A DNA stretch of 64,000 bases from Enoplolaimus lenunculus (Eukaryota > Nematoda > Enoplea > Enoplida > Thoracostomopsidae), in contig JASANG010001385.1 in NCBI GenBank assembly GCA_030248215.1, forward strand, positions 62,001 through 126,000, given 5' to 3'. Positions 22,183 through 33,133 of this stretch are shown in pieces. Under the pieces are notes generated by a model. The model did no database searches. It saw only the letters and a program-made list of their open reading frames with translations, and was not told the DNA's origin. The position numbers were made by a program, and so were the translations under genes. Numbering within the stretch: position 1 is the first letter of the stretch; the number at the start of each line of letters is the position of its first letter.

Positions 22183-25100
22183 TTAATCAACAAATTTCAG
22201 TGTTGTGCGATCAAATCCGCTTGATTCGTTGAGAAAATACGGCGATTGCACGTTGCACAATTCGTGTTCCAACCATGATGCAGTTGATAATTCTGTAACG
22301 CTGTTGTGTTGAGCGTGCGGCAGCGTTGAGTTACCTTCAAGTGAACCAGATGTTGTTTTCTGAAATTGATAATAAACAAAATAATGGAATAATTTCAGGT
22401 ATAACCAGCCAGGTCCATGTATAGAACAGTGCCGGAACAGTAGTATAATCATATTCCTAAGCCTAAGCCTAAGCCTAAGCCAAAGCCAAAGCCAAAGCCA
22501 AAGCCTAAGCCTAAGTGTAAGCCTAAGCCTAAGCCTAAGCCTAAGCCTAAGCCTAAGCCTAAGCCTAAGCCTAAGCCTAAGCCTAAGCCTAAGCCTACGC
22601 CTAAGCATAAGCCTAAGCCTAAGCCTAAGCCTAAGCCTAAGCCTAAGCCTAAGCCTAAGCCTAAGCCTAAGCCTAAGCCTAAGCCTAAGCCTATGCGTAT
22701 GGGTGAACCTATTCCTAAGCCTAAGCTTAAGTCAAAGCCTAAGCCTAAGCAAAAAAATTATTATGGAGGTTAAACTGACTCTATTATAGCCCCTCCGGAA
22801 AACGACCCGGCCCTGTTTTATACATGAGCCACAAGCCAAATGGGATAGAGAGCGCTGATATCGCCAACAAAATTTATTAAGTATAGACATAATTTGGCCA
22901 TGACAAAAGGTAATAACACACTGGAGTGTGCAGGGGGTGGGTCCCAAAGGCTCCCAACCCTCCCCTGCTCATTATACCGAAATTATGATGAAGCTTAGTA
23001 CATTATAGCAAATGCAGTAATAGCAAATATATGTTTGATCTAGTGATGGGCATCGGATATTTTTTCATATCCGGATACACGTTTCATTTCGGATACATAT
23101 CCGGATATTTTTCATATCCGGATATCCGGATATCCGGATATCCGGTGCCCATCTATAGTTTGATCATGACACTGATTCATCATCTATGTAACTTACCTAC
23201 ATAGAGCTTAGAAATGGAAATGTATTTTTTCAACTTGTGTTGAACCCGTTTTACAATCTCCCCGGACCCATGCCTGCTATTTTTCTGCACATCCCCTGTG
23301 ACATGTTGTTATTTTATGAAACAAAATAAATAATCTAATAAAATATTTTTATCAATAGCGGATCTAAGGGGGGATGGGTGGATGCATCCTCCCACCCGTT
23401 GACGAGTGTAAATTTTTTCAGGGTTAAAATCAAACATCAAACTTATGCCAATTTTTGTTCCGATATCTCAAGATTTCACAGTTGAGTAGGAGATTCGCCT
23501 CGAAACTCAGCACAACTAATTTTCTATATGCTTTGACCATTTTCTAAGCCACGACGCGGTGCGTGTTTAAATATATACGCCTATATAAGGGCGGATCCAG
23601 CAGAAATAGGAAATGCATTGGCGCCAGAGGCGTTCAGCCTGCCTTACGGAAAAACTTTCGCCGTACCTCTTAAAATTTTCAACCTTGCTTGTAAGTGATT
23701 GAAAACCCTAGTATGCCCCTCCTGAAAAATTGTTAGCCCCCGACCAATATGAGCTGGCTAAGGGCATGCTAAGGCAGCTCTAAATTTGAACTAAATTTTT
23801 GGAGTTGTGGTTATCATAAATACTCAAAATATAAATTTACTCAAAAAAAATTTTTAATCTTCACTTAAAAAAGTTTTTGTCACATCACAATAAGATTTCT
23901 TATAAAAAACGTGAAAAAATATTTTATGTCCCCCCATGAATGGATAAGAGCTTACCCCTGAATGGATAAGAGTTTACCCCTGAATGGATAAGAGCTTACC
24001 CCTGAATGGATAAGAGCTTACCCCTGAATGAATAAGAGCTTACCCCTGAATGGATAAGAGCTTACCCCTGAATGGATAAGAGCTTACCCCTGAATGGATA
24101 AGAGCTTACCCCTGAATGGATAACAGCTTACCCCTGAATGGATAAGAGCTTACCCCTGAATGGATAAGAGCTTGCCCCTGAATGGATAAGAGCTTACCCC
24201 TGAATGGATAACAGCTTACCCCTGAATGGATAAGAGCTTACCCCTGAATGGTTAAGAGCTTACCCCTGAATGGATAACAGCTTACCCCTGAATGGATAAG
24301 AGCTTACCCCTGAATGGATAAGAGCTTACCCCTGAATGGATAAGAGCTTACCCCTGAATGGATAGAGCTTACCCCTGAATGGATAAGAGCTTACCCCTGA
24401 ATGGATAAGAGCTTACCCCTGAATGGATAACAGCTTACCCGTGAATGGATAACAGCTTACCCCTGAATGGATAACAGGTTACCTGATCGGTATCACCAGT
24501 AGTTTCGGTGTCTTCGGTAATCATAAGTTGCGCACAATCGTCATTTGAATCTAACAATGTTGTTGCGATAAGCTGCGAAAACGAACTATAATTGGTTTGA
24601 TACCATCCAAGTAGCAAAAACGCTGCGTTTGAAATTGCTGAAATTAAAAACTTCAAATTTGCAAATTAGTATAATGCAATTTAGCTTTCATTGTCTCACC
24701 GTACAAGATAATTCCTACTCAGGTGAATGGTGTAACCGAATATCCGTTGATGTTTTCGGTAACAATCAAATGTGTGTTTTACGTTTTCGTTATAGAAATA
24801 CCGGAAATTTCGTTATTTGTATGCTCAAAATTAGTCATAAATCACGCATATATAACTAGCAATTCTTCATTATAGATATGGTGCAATTATTTGATATAGA
24901 AATAAAAATTACGAAACGCATGCAAAATCTATAACTCTTCGGTGCGTCCACTATACTTTTGTTTTAAATTTTTGGCAAACCTGGTAAATATTTTCATACC
25001 TCAAAAAAACATTTTTGAAACTTTTATACTTCAACATCCACGTTCAGCGTCCGTTATTTTTACTACCCGTTTGCACCCTGGTCACGAGTTCTACTGATCT

Positions 25101-28100
25101 GTTCCCATGGTGGGTGTTTCGGTTATAAGGTTAGACGTTTACAAAAACTACAGTTACAAACTATGGACAACTAAACCAGAAAACCTAAAAATTGCCGACT
25201 TTTAATTTCCAAAGACACGTTTTAAACCAACTCAACGAACATTTCAACGCAACGATACTATTGAAATGGTTCAAGTTTTCGGCCCATGTTACTTTAAGGG
25301 GCGTCCAGGTTTCTGGTGGATCTATAAAAGAGTAAATTTAGATTCTAGATTGCATTTTTTTTGCTCAGGCTTAGGCTTAGACTTAGGAACACATTTATGC
25401 AACGCTTAGGTTTAGGCTTAGGCCTAGGAATACGCTTAATCTACTGTTACACCCTGTAAAGTAACACTGGCCAAGTTTTCACATGAATGGTGTCACCAAT
25501 CGTCAGTCTGTGGAAGGTCGTGTAACTTTTTGAACCATAAATTGTGTGGTTTGAATTTTTCTCAACTTAATTTATTAATTAAATTTTCTATATTTTTTAT
25601 GTTATTAATTCGATTGTTTGAAACCCAATTACTCTAAACTGGCGATATGTGATACGCAGTGGAAATACGACACTAACGCACACTTCCTTCATTCAAGGTA
25701 AAGGGGCTCTTGTGCACACTCCCTTCACTTAAGGTTAAGGGTTGCGCTATACTCGCCGCTCGCCGCCGCACCCCACCGGGCATCTAGCAGCGCGCAGCGG
25801 CGTATGGCATAATTTTTATTGCGCTACGCGCCGGCGTCCGGCTACACGCGGCGAGATAGTGCAATCCTTAGCCTTTGAAAAAGACTAAAGATTAAGCTTT
25901 GGTAAAACCATAGGCAAACGATAACATCTTAAGACTTACGCTTAGACATGGGTAAGCCCGGATCTAACCTTAAGCTTAAGCATTAACCTTAATTGTAAAA
26001 GAAAACGTACACTGTAAAAAATGGGGAGTCAAATTGACACTCTCGGAAACAGGCTTTGCCTGACTACACAAACTGAGTCAAATTTGACTCCGCCAGAGTC
26101 AACACTGAATCGAATTTGACTCTGGCGGAGTCCAATTTGACTCAGTTTGTGTAGTCAGGACAAGCCTATTTCCGAAAGAGTCAATTTGACTCCGCATTTT
26201 TTACAGTGTACAAAAGCCGAAACTTGCTATTTATCGCAGCCAAAGATGCAACACAAATTAAACAAACGACGAGTGAATCAAATTCAGCTTTGGTCGCTCG
26301 CGACAACTCAGGCCAACGTTGAAAAATATCGCATGTATCTTCAGCAACAACACTTGACACATAAATAACACAAACTGTTGCAAACGGTAACGCTAATCCA
26401 CTGAGAACAACTGCAATTTTGTGCAATGCATGCACTAACGGCAACGCGACATTAGCAATTTGTGCAAAACTTGCAAGCATCGGAACAAAGCTTAACGATG
26501 CCATTACACCAGCAACTGAGGTACGAGAAATTTTGCCAAGTTTAATTGGATCAACCTGAAACAATTCAATATGAATAGCTTGGCTTGTGACTAAACATTA
26601 AAATCATTAACTGTTGCAGTTGGCTTGTTTGAAACCCAATTATGTTACCAATAGTGGATGATTACGGCCCATGTAAAGATCAGGGGCGGAACGTTTTCCT
26701 GTGGGACTGCATTAGAATATGTTTAAGCTTTAGACTAACTTTTTTTGCTTGGATTAGGCTTAGGCTTTGGTTTAGGCTTAGGCTTTGGAATATGCTCATT
26801 CTTAGGCTTAGGCTCAGGCAAAGGAATCCCTGGTGGTTATTAACCATTCATACTGTTTACCAATAGTGGATAACGGTTTCAAGAAGAGTGTGCAACTGGG
26901 TATACTCTGTGTACAAAAGAGTAATGTACCCAGCGCACGTTACGTTTTTAACCTGCCATCGTTTTTTACAGTGGGGTGAAGGGGTTAAGTTGGACGATTT
27001 TTTCAATATCATACAATCAAATATTTCAATATTCTAAGTTTACTCTCTTTATACATTTAAAAACCATGCGAACTCTGCGTTTAAAACATCAACTACCGCC
27101 CTGAAGAAGGGGGAAATGGCTAAAAACGGCAACGCTCGGTGGTATATTTTGTACCATGCGGAGCTAAAAGAGTTGCATACTCTTCTATTATCCCAATTGC
27201 CCGTGACACAAATATACCTGGAGTGCACACTTATGCGCTCCTGTTTACATATGCACAGGCAGATATATTTATGTAGGTATATATAATATACATATATATA
27301 TGTATATATATCTACATATATATAAATACATATATACACATATATAATATATAATATATACACATATATACATATATATCTGTCCCAAGTGTCCCAACTG
27401 TTCCATCTGTCCCAACTGTCCCTTCGGTTCCAACTGTCCCATTTGTCCCAACTGTCCCATCTGTCCCATCTGTCCCAAGTGTCCCATCTGTCCCAAGTGT
27501 CCCATCTGTCCCAACTGTCCCATCTGTCCCAACGTTCCCATCTGTCCCACTGTCTCATCTGTCCCAACTGTCCCGCTGTCCCGATTATATTTTTGGAATG
27601 TACTCCTGGTACATTGCTGTCCCATGAAAATGGGACGGGAACTCCTGGTACATGTCTGTCCCGGGAAAACGGGACGGCTTTTAAAGTAACATTGGCCGAA
27701 GCTTTTGTATTTTTTACATCAACTTTTAATTTTTAAATGGTGAGTCAAATTGAATCCCTCCGAAATAGGCTTTTCCGGATTACACAAACTGAGTAAAATT
27801 CGACTCCGCCTGAGTGAAATTCGACTCACTGAGCGACTTGGGCGAGTCGAATTTGACTTTGACAGAGTAGCAGACACAGCCAAAAACAAATTCAAATTCG
27901 AAAAATCCAACAAGGATTTGATTGAACTTACGCCAGCTTTTTGAATGCCAACGTAAACACATGCGAGCACAAATGTTGACACAGAAGTTGCAGTACTCAA
28001 CGCAGCGATGAATCGATAATTTATTAACTGGCGAATTGTATTTCTGCTAGTTTTAACGAACGCTTTAGTGAACCATTTGGATGGATCGGAATTGGTAAAT

Positions 28101-28120
28101 CGTTCGTAATTGAATCCCAT
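22183..28120 (-). CDS. Unrecognised four-helix membrane protein, 282 aa
   Basis: Four minus-strand exons join in phase: 28120-27932 (from ATG), 26555-26228, 24637-24483 and 22359-22183 (TAA). Hydrophobic helices fall at about 37-58, 75-101, 108-134 and 156-186. The N-terminus is basic and polar ([20 protein letters not shown]). The tail from about 187 is Ser/Thr-rich with possible N-glycosylation sites at 188, 234 and 268 and two cysteines, which would place the tail outside the cell. Intron 2 appears to be of the rare GC-AG type (ATAGCAAGT donor); its phase-1 join to TTTCAG fits. Intron 3 starts with a 25-copy array derived from its own donor. A family F hairpin ends 68 bp upstream of the ATG. 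I cannot assign a family; a claudin- or MARVEL-like four-pass protein is only a topological analogy. An upstream in-frame extension is possible. Confidence 0.75.
22412..22830. mobile_element. Family T MITE with a long TTAGGC tract
   Basis: Ends GGTCCATGTATAGAACAG and CTGTTTTATACATGAGCC. Flanks ACCAGCCA and ACAAGCCA are an 8-bp duplication with one mismatch. About 40 hexamers, mostly perfect GCCTAA (TTAGGC on the other strand), run from about 22458 to 22692. It sits in intron 3 of the four-helix gene, about 50 bases upstream of the last exon. Confidence 0.85.
23041..23157. mobile_element. Short palindromic hAT-like MITE (117 bp)
   Basis: Ends TAGTGATGGGCATCGG and CCGGTGCCCATCTATA. The flank GTTTGATC is repeated exactly (23033-23040 and 23158-23165). 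The inside is a run of ATCCGGAT palindromes. Confidence 0.85.
23937..24482 (-). repeat. 25-copy, 22-bp minisatellite made from a 5' splice site
   Basis: On the coding strand the unit is CAGGGGTAAGCTCTTATCC plus ATT. The first unit is the real donor of exon 3: CAG|GTAACCTGTTATCCATT, which shares CTGTTATCCATT exactly with the following units. Nearly every later unit carries GGTAAGC, itself close to a consensus donor. Copies differ by only a few substitutions and one short deletion. Confidence 0.95.
25281..25472. mobile_element. Family T MITE with perfect 8-bp target duplication
   Basis: Ends GGCCCATGTTACTTTAAGGG and GTAAAGTAACACTGGCC. AAGTTTTC flanks both sides (25273-25280 and 25473-25480). 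It contains TTAGGCTT-type units. Confidence 0.9.
25733..25867. mobile_element. GC-rich MITE, family C
   Basis: Ends AAGGGTTGCGCTATACTCG and CGAGATAGTGCAATCCTT enclose a CpG-rich core. It is in intron 2 of the four-helix gene. Confidence 0.65.
26010..26208. mobile_element. Hairpin MITE family F next to a 5' splice site
   Basis: A nearly full-length hairpin, CACTGTAAAAAATG to CATTTTTTACAGTG, flanked by TA on both sides. Its edge is 19 bases downstream of the start of the GC-AG intron donor of exon 2 of the four-helix gene. Confidence 0.9.
26666..26830. mobile_element. Family T MITE, right end missing
   Basis: The left end GGCCCATGTAAAGATCAGGG and TTAGGCTT units are clear, then the copy breaks off. 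A direct repeat TTACCAATAGTGGAT occurs just before it (about 26645) and about 26 bp after it (about 26857). Confidence 0.65.
27260..27380. repeat. TATA/CATA microsatellite
   Basis: Long run of alternating TATATACATATA in intron 1 of the four-helix gene. Confidence 0.85.
27383..27575. repeat. 9-bp minisatellite, TGTCCCAAC / TGTCCCATC
   Basis: About 21 units, mostly multiples of nine bases, which produce open frames on both strands without being genes. After it come two short inverted pairs (GTCCCATGAAAATGGGAC and GTCCCGGGAAAACGGGAC) and a family T right end at 27674-27697. Confidence 0.85.
27735..27870. mobile_element. Hairpin MITE family F, partial
   Basis: One arm and the central palindrome are present; the second outer arm is missing. 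It begins about 60 bases inside intron 1 from exon 1 of the four-helix gene. Confidence 0.65.
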
Positions 28121-28188
28121 AATTTGACTGAATTTGTTCTAAAAACCAGTTTTTAAAATCCATAGAGGTACTTGTAGCAAAATCCATA

Positions 28189-28566
28189 CACTGCAAAAAA
28201 TCGTGAGTCAAATTGACCCTTTTTGAAATAGACTTTTCCAGACTACACAAACTGAGTCAAAATTCGATTCTGACCACAGTCAAGTTCGGCTCACTGAGTA
28301 TAGGCTTTTCCAGACTACACAAACTGAGTCAAAATTCGATTCTGATCACAGTCAAGTTCGACTCACTGAGCGACTCAGTGAGCCGAACTTGACTCTGGTC
28401 AGAATCGAATTTTGACTCAGTTTGTGTAGTCCGGAGAAGCCTCGGGTCTTTCTCCTTTTTTGCTAGTGAGTCGACTTGCTGTGGTAGATCGGATTTTGCA
28501 CAGTTTGTGTAGTCCGGAAAAGCCTATTTCGGGAAGAGTCAATTTGACTCACCATTTTTTGCAGTG
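28189..28566. mobile_element. Hairpin MITE family F, enlarged, upstream of the four-helix gene
   Basis: Ends CACTGCAAAAAATCG and CCATTTTTTGCAGTG at TA sites. The inner arm is duplicated, so the element is nearly twice the usual size. It begins 68 bp upstream of the ATG at 28118-28120 and so lies in the promoter or 5' UTR. Confidence 0.85.
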
Positions 28567-28649
28567 TACGGCCGAAATATTACTCGACGTTTCGAATATT
28601 ATATTCCTGCCGAGAATCAGGATTTTCAAAAAAGGGTTCACCATTGCCT

Positions 28650-29137
28650 TTGTTACTGATATACATCCGGTACTGCAAGTACGCTTTAAACTTCGCAAGT
28701 ACGCTTTACCCCCCCAACTTCAACACTGTTTCACACGTTGGACCCTGGCAGAGTCGAAATTACAGTTTGGTCCTGGAGTCATTTATCCGGTACAATTAGG
28801 GGGAACTGACATTTATTTGGCCTCTCCAGAAGGCACCCCCCTCTTTTCTTAGGCTCCGTAACTATTTTTCTCCCCCCCCCCCCCCCCCCCCCCTCTAAAA
28901 AATATGTCCACACAACCTGAATTAAACGTTTATTTGACTTGTGACAATAGCTTGAGCGGGTAACAAGGATATACTAGAAATTATTTCAAAATTTAAGTAC
29001 GCTTTAAAGTTTGAACTGAAATATTTGCTCCTGGAGTCTACGCTACAATTACGGTTAATTGACTCTTATAGGGATACGGACTCTTATTGATTCGGAGTCA
29101 AAATGGGGACCCCCGCTCTTATTCGGGTCAATACAGT
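28650..29137. mobile_element. MITE family G, rearranged copy
   Basis: The right end CTCTTATTCGGGTCAATACAG and internal blocks (ACTGCAAGTACGCTTTAAAC, GACATTTATTTGGCCTCTCC) match other copies. The left end is lost and internal blocks are duplicated. It contains a run of 22 C at 28872-28893. Confidence 0.65.
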
Positions 29138-29623
29138 ATACACATTTGAGAGAATAAAGGGCAATGACAGAGCTGGTGAACCATATGTATTTCTGATACC
29201 TTTAGCAGGGGTGGCGAAGCCGGGGAACGGGGACACTTACCCCCCAATTTTTAAAAATTACCATTATGGCTGCACACTTTTTGATTCCAATTTTGCAAAA
29301 TACACTGAATCCATCCAGGTGCTGTATATTTGATTTTATACAAAATTCACACCCAAGTTCTCGGTCGATTCGCTCGCGGGATTTTCGCTTCTTATAAAAA
29401 ATTTGCTAAAAATTTCAGTGCCGAAACTACCGGGGCTCCCGGAAAAAATAGTACCGGAGCTGGAGCTGACGGTTGATTGTCTGACTGAGAATGAAGGTGG
29501 ACGAATTTTAGGTTGAGCATTTTATAAAAATTCGGTCAAAGCCTGTGTGGCAAATGTTCGACCGCCCTAAGACTGTTCTTTTGAAAGCTTATAGGCAGAG
29601 GCGAGTTTCCGCTTAAAAAGGCA

Positions 29624-29832
29624 CACTGCAAAAAATGGTGACTCAAATTGACTCTCTCCGAAGTAGGCTCTACGGGACCACCCAAATTGAGTCAAATTCG
29701 ACTCCGCCAGCGTCAAATTCGAATCACTGAGTCGCACGTTTGACTCTGGCGTAGTCAAATTTGACTCAGTTTGTGTAGTCCCTTAGAACCTATTTCGGAG
29801 AGGGTCAATTTGACCCACCATTTTTTGCAGTG
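29624..29832. mobile_element. Hairpin MITE family F
   Basis: CACTGCAAAAAATGG to CCATTTTTTGCAGTG with complementary arms of about 90 bases. The flanking dinucleotide is now CA rather than TA. Confidence 0.85.
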
Positions 29833-30232
29833 CACATATACAGGCTTGAAATCTACGCAAATCGCTTTGATGGTTAGTCATCAACCGTTTTACTCTGTAA
29901 AAACACTCTACTGAAAATACTATAGTTATATTTTCCTTACTTTTCTAAGTATAAGTGTACTAAATATTGAGTAAATTTTTGCTTAAATAATGTAAATAAG
30001 TAAAACTACTGCTGTCATTTCCTGATTAATTTAGTAAACGTAAAGCTAAAAAATTTTGTTTGCTTAAAATTAAGTAAAACTTTGCCAAGCACCATAGTTT
30101 AGTAAAACCGACACTTAATTCGGCAACAGTTTTACTTAATTTTAAGTATATTTTAGTGAGTATATCAGGTTTATACCCTTGCATATGAAACCCTAACTAT
30201 ACGCTTCTTCGACCAGGCTCAGGTTGGCTTAC

Positions 30233-30344
30233 CAGTTTCACAAATATACCATAACAGACGTCTTAAACGAAAATCATGACGTACATTTGCCAAAACAACG
30301 AACAAAATTGCAAACAGATGCTGTAATGCACCCACCACGAAATG
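30233..30344 (-). CDS. Orphan membrane-segment exon, gene unknown
   Basis: Between an acceptor (TTTGTTTCCATAAG) and a strong donor (CTG|GTAAGC) lies a 112-base open exon that reads HFVVGALQHLFAILFVVLAN, then VRHDFRLRRLLWYICET. That is one likely membrane helix followed by a basic loop. It starts in phase 0 and ends in phase 1. The next minus-strand acceptor before 28120 could accept phase 1, but then gives only a short tail in a frame different from the four-helix protein. So either it is an alternative 5' part of that locus or a separate gene. No family recognised. Confidence 0.35.
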
Positions 30345-30532
30345 CTTATGGAAACAAATTAATTTGCATACGTTAGCCAGCTACCACTACTGTTGATTCG
30401 TGAATTACCAATGGTTTTTGTTCTGTACGACCCCAGAAATGACACCAGATTCGATCCGTAGCCAGAGGTTAACAACAAGGGGCTCAGCTCCCTTCGCCCC
30501 AGAAACATTATGAGCTCTTGTACACATTACTC

Positions 30533-30730
30533 GGCCGATGTATAGAACAGGGACGGATCGTTTTCACGAAGGGCTATAATAGAGCCAGTTTAAGCTTTAG
30601 ACTAAAAGGCTTAGGTTTAGGCTTAGGTTTAGGCTTAGGCTTAGGAATAGGCTTATTCATATGCTTGTGCTTAGGCTTAGACTTAGAATACACTTATACT
30701 ACTGTTCCGGCCCTGTTCTATACATGGACC
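30533..30730. mobile_element. Family T MITE with target duplication
   Basis: Ends GGCCGATGTATAGAACAGGG and CCCTGTTCTATACATGGACC. Flanks CATTACTC and CTTTACTC form an 8-bp duplication with one mismatch. TTAGGCTT units lie inside. Confidence 0.85.
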
Positions 30731-32307
30731 CTTTACTCTATGTACGCATAGGCTCAGCCTTAGGCTTCAAGGCAAAGTTAAGCTTTGTCTAAACATAAGT
30801 TTTAGCCTATTTCTCGTTGCCAATAGAAAGTTTTGTCAAAACCTAATGTTATACCACAATATACTGGTATATTCGTTTTTTAGATGACATTTGTTACGAA
30901 ATTTTTCATTTGTTATTGTAATATAATAAATATATTTAAATATTGTATGGAACATTCGTTGGGTATTTTGTTTATTATTCGCAACCAAAAACTATTTATA
31001 AAGTTTAGTTTTTAGGTTTTTCTGTAGATAACTTTGCAGCCGAATATACACCAGGAACCAAACGAGAGTCAAATCTTCTCTTTCCGTTCTCTAAGCTGGG
31101 TTTCGTGTTCCATTTCATGTCCGGTAGAATTTTTGTACGGAGGTTCCGGCAATTTCGGTAGTAAAATTTTGCATAATTTTGCAAACTTTATCTATTTAGC
31201 GCGTGTCGTTTTTCTTTTGTCGCAATTTTCAGTAAAGAATTTCCGACATTTCGTAGAAAATTAGCGTAAAACCAAACAACTTAACAACATATTACAGATA
31301 TTGGCTACAATTAACTAATTAAGAGTAATTTTTACAACCTAGTTTCGCTTCACATCTGCCTGCGGGACCGGCTCCGGCAAGTTTCGTTAATTTCCGGCTC
31401 CGGTATTTTTCACCTCCGGTTGTACCCTGATATATATGGTGATTGCTTTTCTTTTATGCATCCGCCGAGTCCTTCACAAAATGCAGAAGCCCAGCGTTGT
31501 TGTCTTTTTATGTAAATCGTGATTTTTGCCTAAATATGCTTGCATTCCTAGGTTCAGTAGCGTAAATATATCAATATGGCCTGTAGCAGAGTTGGAAACA
31601 GTTCACTGGGCCAAGAGTTGATTGGTCAAAATTATTTTTGATCCCGATGGACACACTATAACTTATTCAGTTCGTCTTCAGTGCATTGAACGGATCCATT
31701 GAAATAAAATTGTATCGTAGTCAAAGATGGATTTGGACGCAATTTATTAAGCCGGGGTATTTTGTTTCTATTTCAATGAATATGACATAAAATGATAACT
31801 TTGTTTAGCCGTGGGTGGGTACATGGGGGTAAGAGATCAAAATAACGGAAACAGAAAAACGACAAGGAAACATTTGAGCTTCAGAGATGTTTTATTTTTC
31901 TGTCGATACAATTGACGTGTGCAAATATTCACCGGGATTTATAAAATTTTAAAGATAGCAGATGCATCGAAATTTTTACGATTTTGGATAATTTTCGCAA
32001 TGTTTATATTTCATTTCGAACAATTGCAGCATATTCGTAGTGAAAATTGCCACATACCTGCGTGATTTAGTGCCCCTCTTGTTTGTCTCACTACAGTAGG
32101 CTTTTAGCTTAGGAATACACTTATACTACGGTTACGGTCCTGTTCCATACATTGGCCGTTTATGTTTAGAACTGTCTTTTTGGTACAAGTAAGCTACTAT
32201 CTAGACATACAGTATACAGTTCCTTCAAAGTAATTTCGTAAATTAAAATTCGGTCATCAGTAAACAATAACCATAGCAACCATTTTTCTGTTCGGTATTC
32301 GAATTTG

Positions 32308-32451
32308 GTCCCATGTTACTTTTAGGTGCTTCCAAGTTTCTGATGAGTCTATAACAGTGTAGATTTAGATTCCGTATTACATTTTTTGCTTAGACTTAGG
32401 CTTAGGAATACGGTTTCGTCTACTGTTACGCCCCTAAAAGTAACATTGGCC
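32308..32451. mobile_element. Family T MITE, GTTACTTT subtype
   Basis: Ends GTCCCATGTTACTTTTAGG and CCTAAAAGTAACATTGGCC. Flanks CGAATTTG and CGAATTTT form a near-perfect 8-bp duplication. Confidence 0.8.
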
Positions 32452-32687
32452 CGAATTTTGTATGAGCCTTTTTTAATTTTAACGACAATTATATTTTACT
32501 GGACCAAATTAAAGTAATTGCACGGTTTGTTTGTGGATGGATTAAATTTCAGCGTATTTTTCATTATTTAGAACTGTTCAACTGGCACAAAATTGACCAA
32601 AACTGCAACCTAAACCTAATTTCTTTTAAGTTTGGCATTTGTAATGTTATTGTTTTATGCTTGGTTGTCTTTCACTTTAAGTACTTA

Positions 32688-33133
32688 CTGTAGTGACCCG
32701 AATAAGAGGGGGTAATAAGGACGGGGGGGTCCCCATTTTGAGTCCGAATTAATAGAAGTCGGTATCCCTTGTAAGATTCCGTGAGCGGATAGAGTTCCTA
32801 AACCATAATTAGAGTCCATAAATGTCAATTATCCCTAATTGTAGCGCAAAATGACTATACGACCAAATAAACTTGAATTCGAAACTTTAAAGCGCACTTA
32901 AATTTTGAAAGTACATTCCTAATTATAACCTTGTATTATCCCTCAAACTTATGATACAACGCAAATGAACGCTTAATTCAACGGATAGTTGTAGTATCGG
33001 ATATATATCAGTAACGAAAGATGGCGGAGGACGGGTTGAAAATAAATAACAGTCCGTAGCCGAATAATAGAAGGGGTACCCTCTGGAGAGGCCAAATAAA
33101 TATCAGTTCACCCTCTTATTCGGGTCACAACAG
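32688..33133. mobile_element. MITE family G, both ends present
   Basis: Starts at TA with CTGTAGTGACCCGAATAAGA and ends CCCTCTTATTCGGGTCACAACAG. No open frame of note. Confidence 0.8.

Noticed and set aside
22183-22608. Arg-Leu repeat protein on the minus strand
   Set aside because: It is the hexamer tract of a family T MITE read through; only its last 58 codons are a real exon.
23937-24482. CRISPR-like regular array
   Set aside because: Units are contiguous with no unique spacers, and the genome is eukaryotic; the array derives from a splice site.
27049-27736. Long open frames with WDRWD, GQMGQL or LSQLSH repeats
   Set aside because: All come from the 9-bp minisatellite, whose period is a multiple of three.
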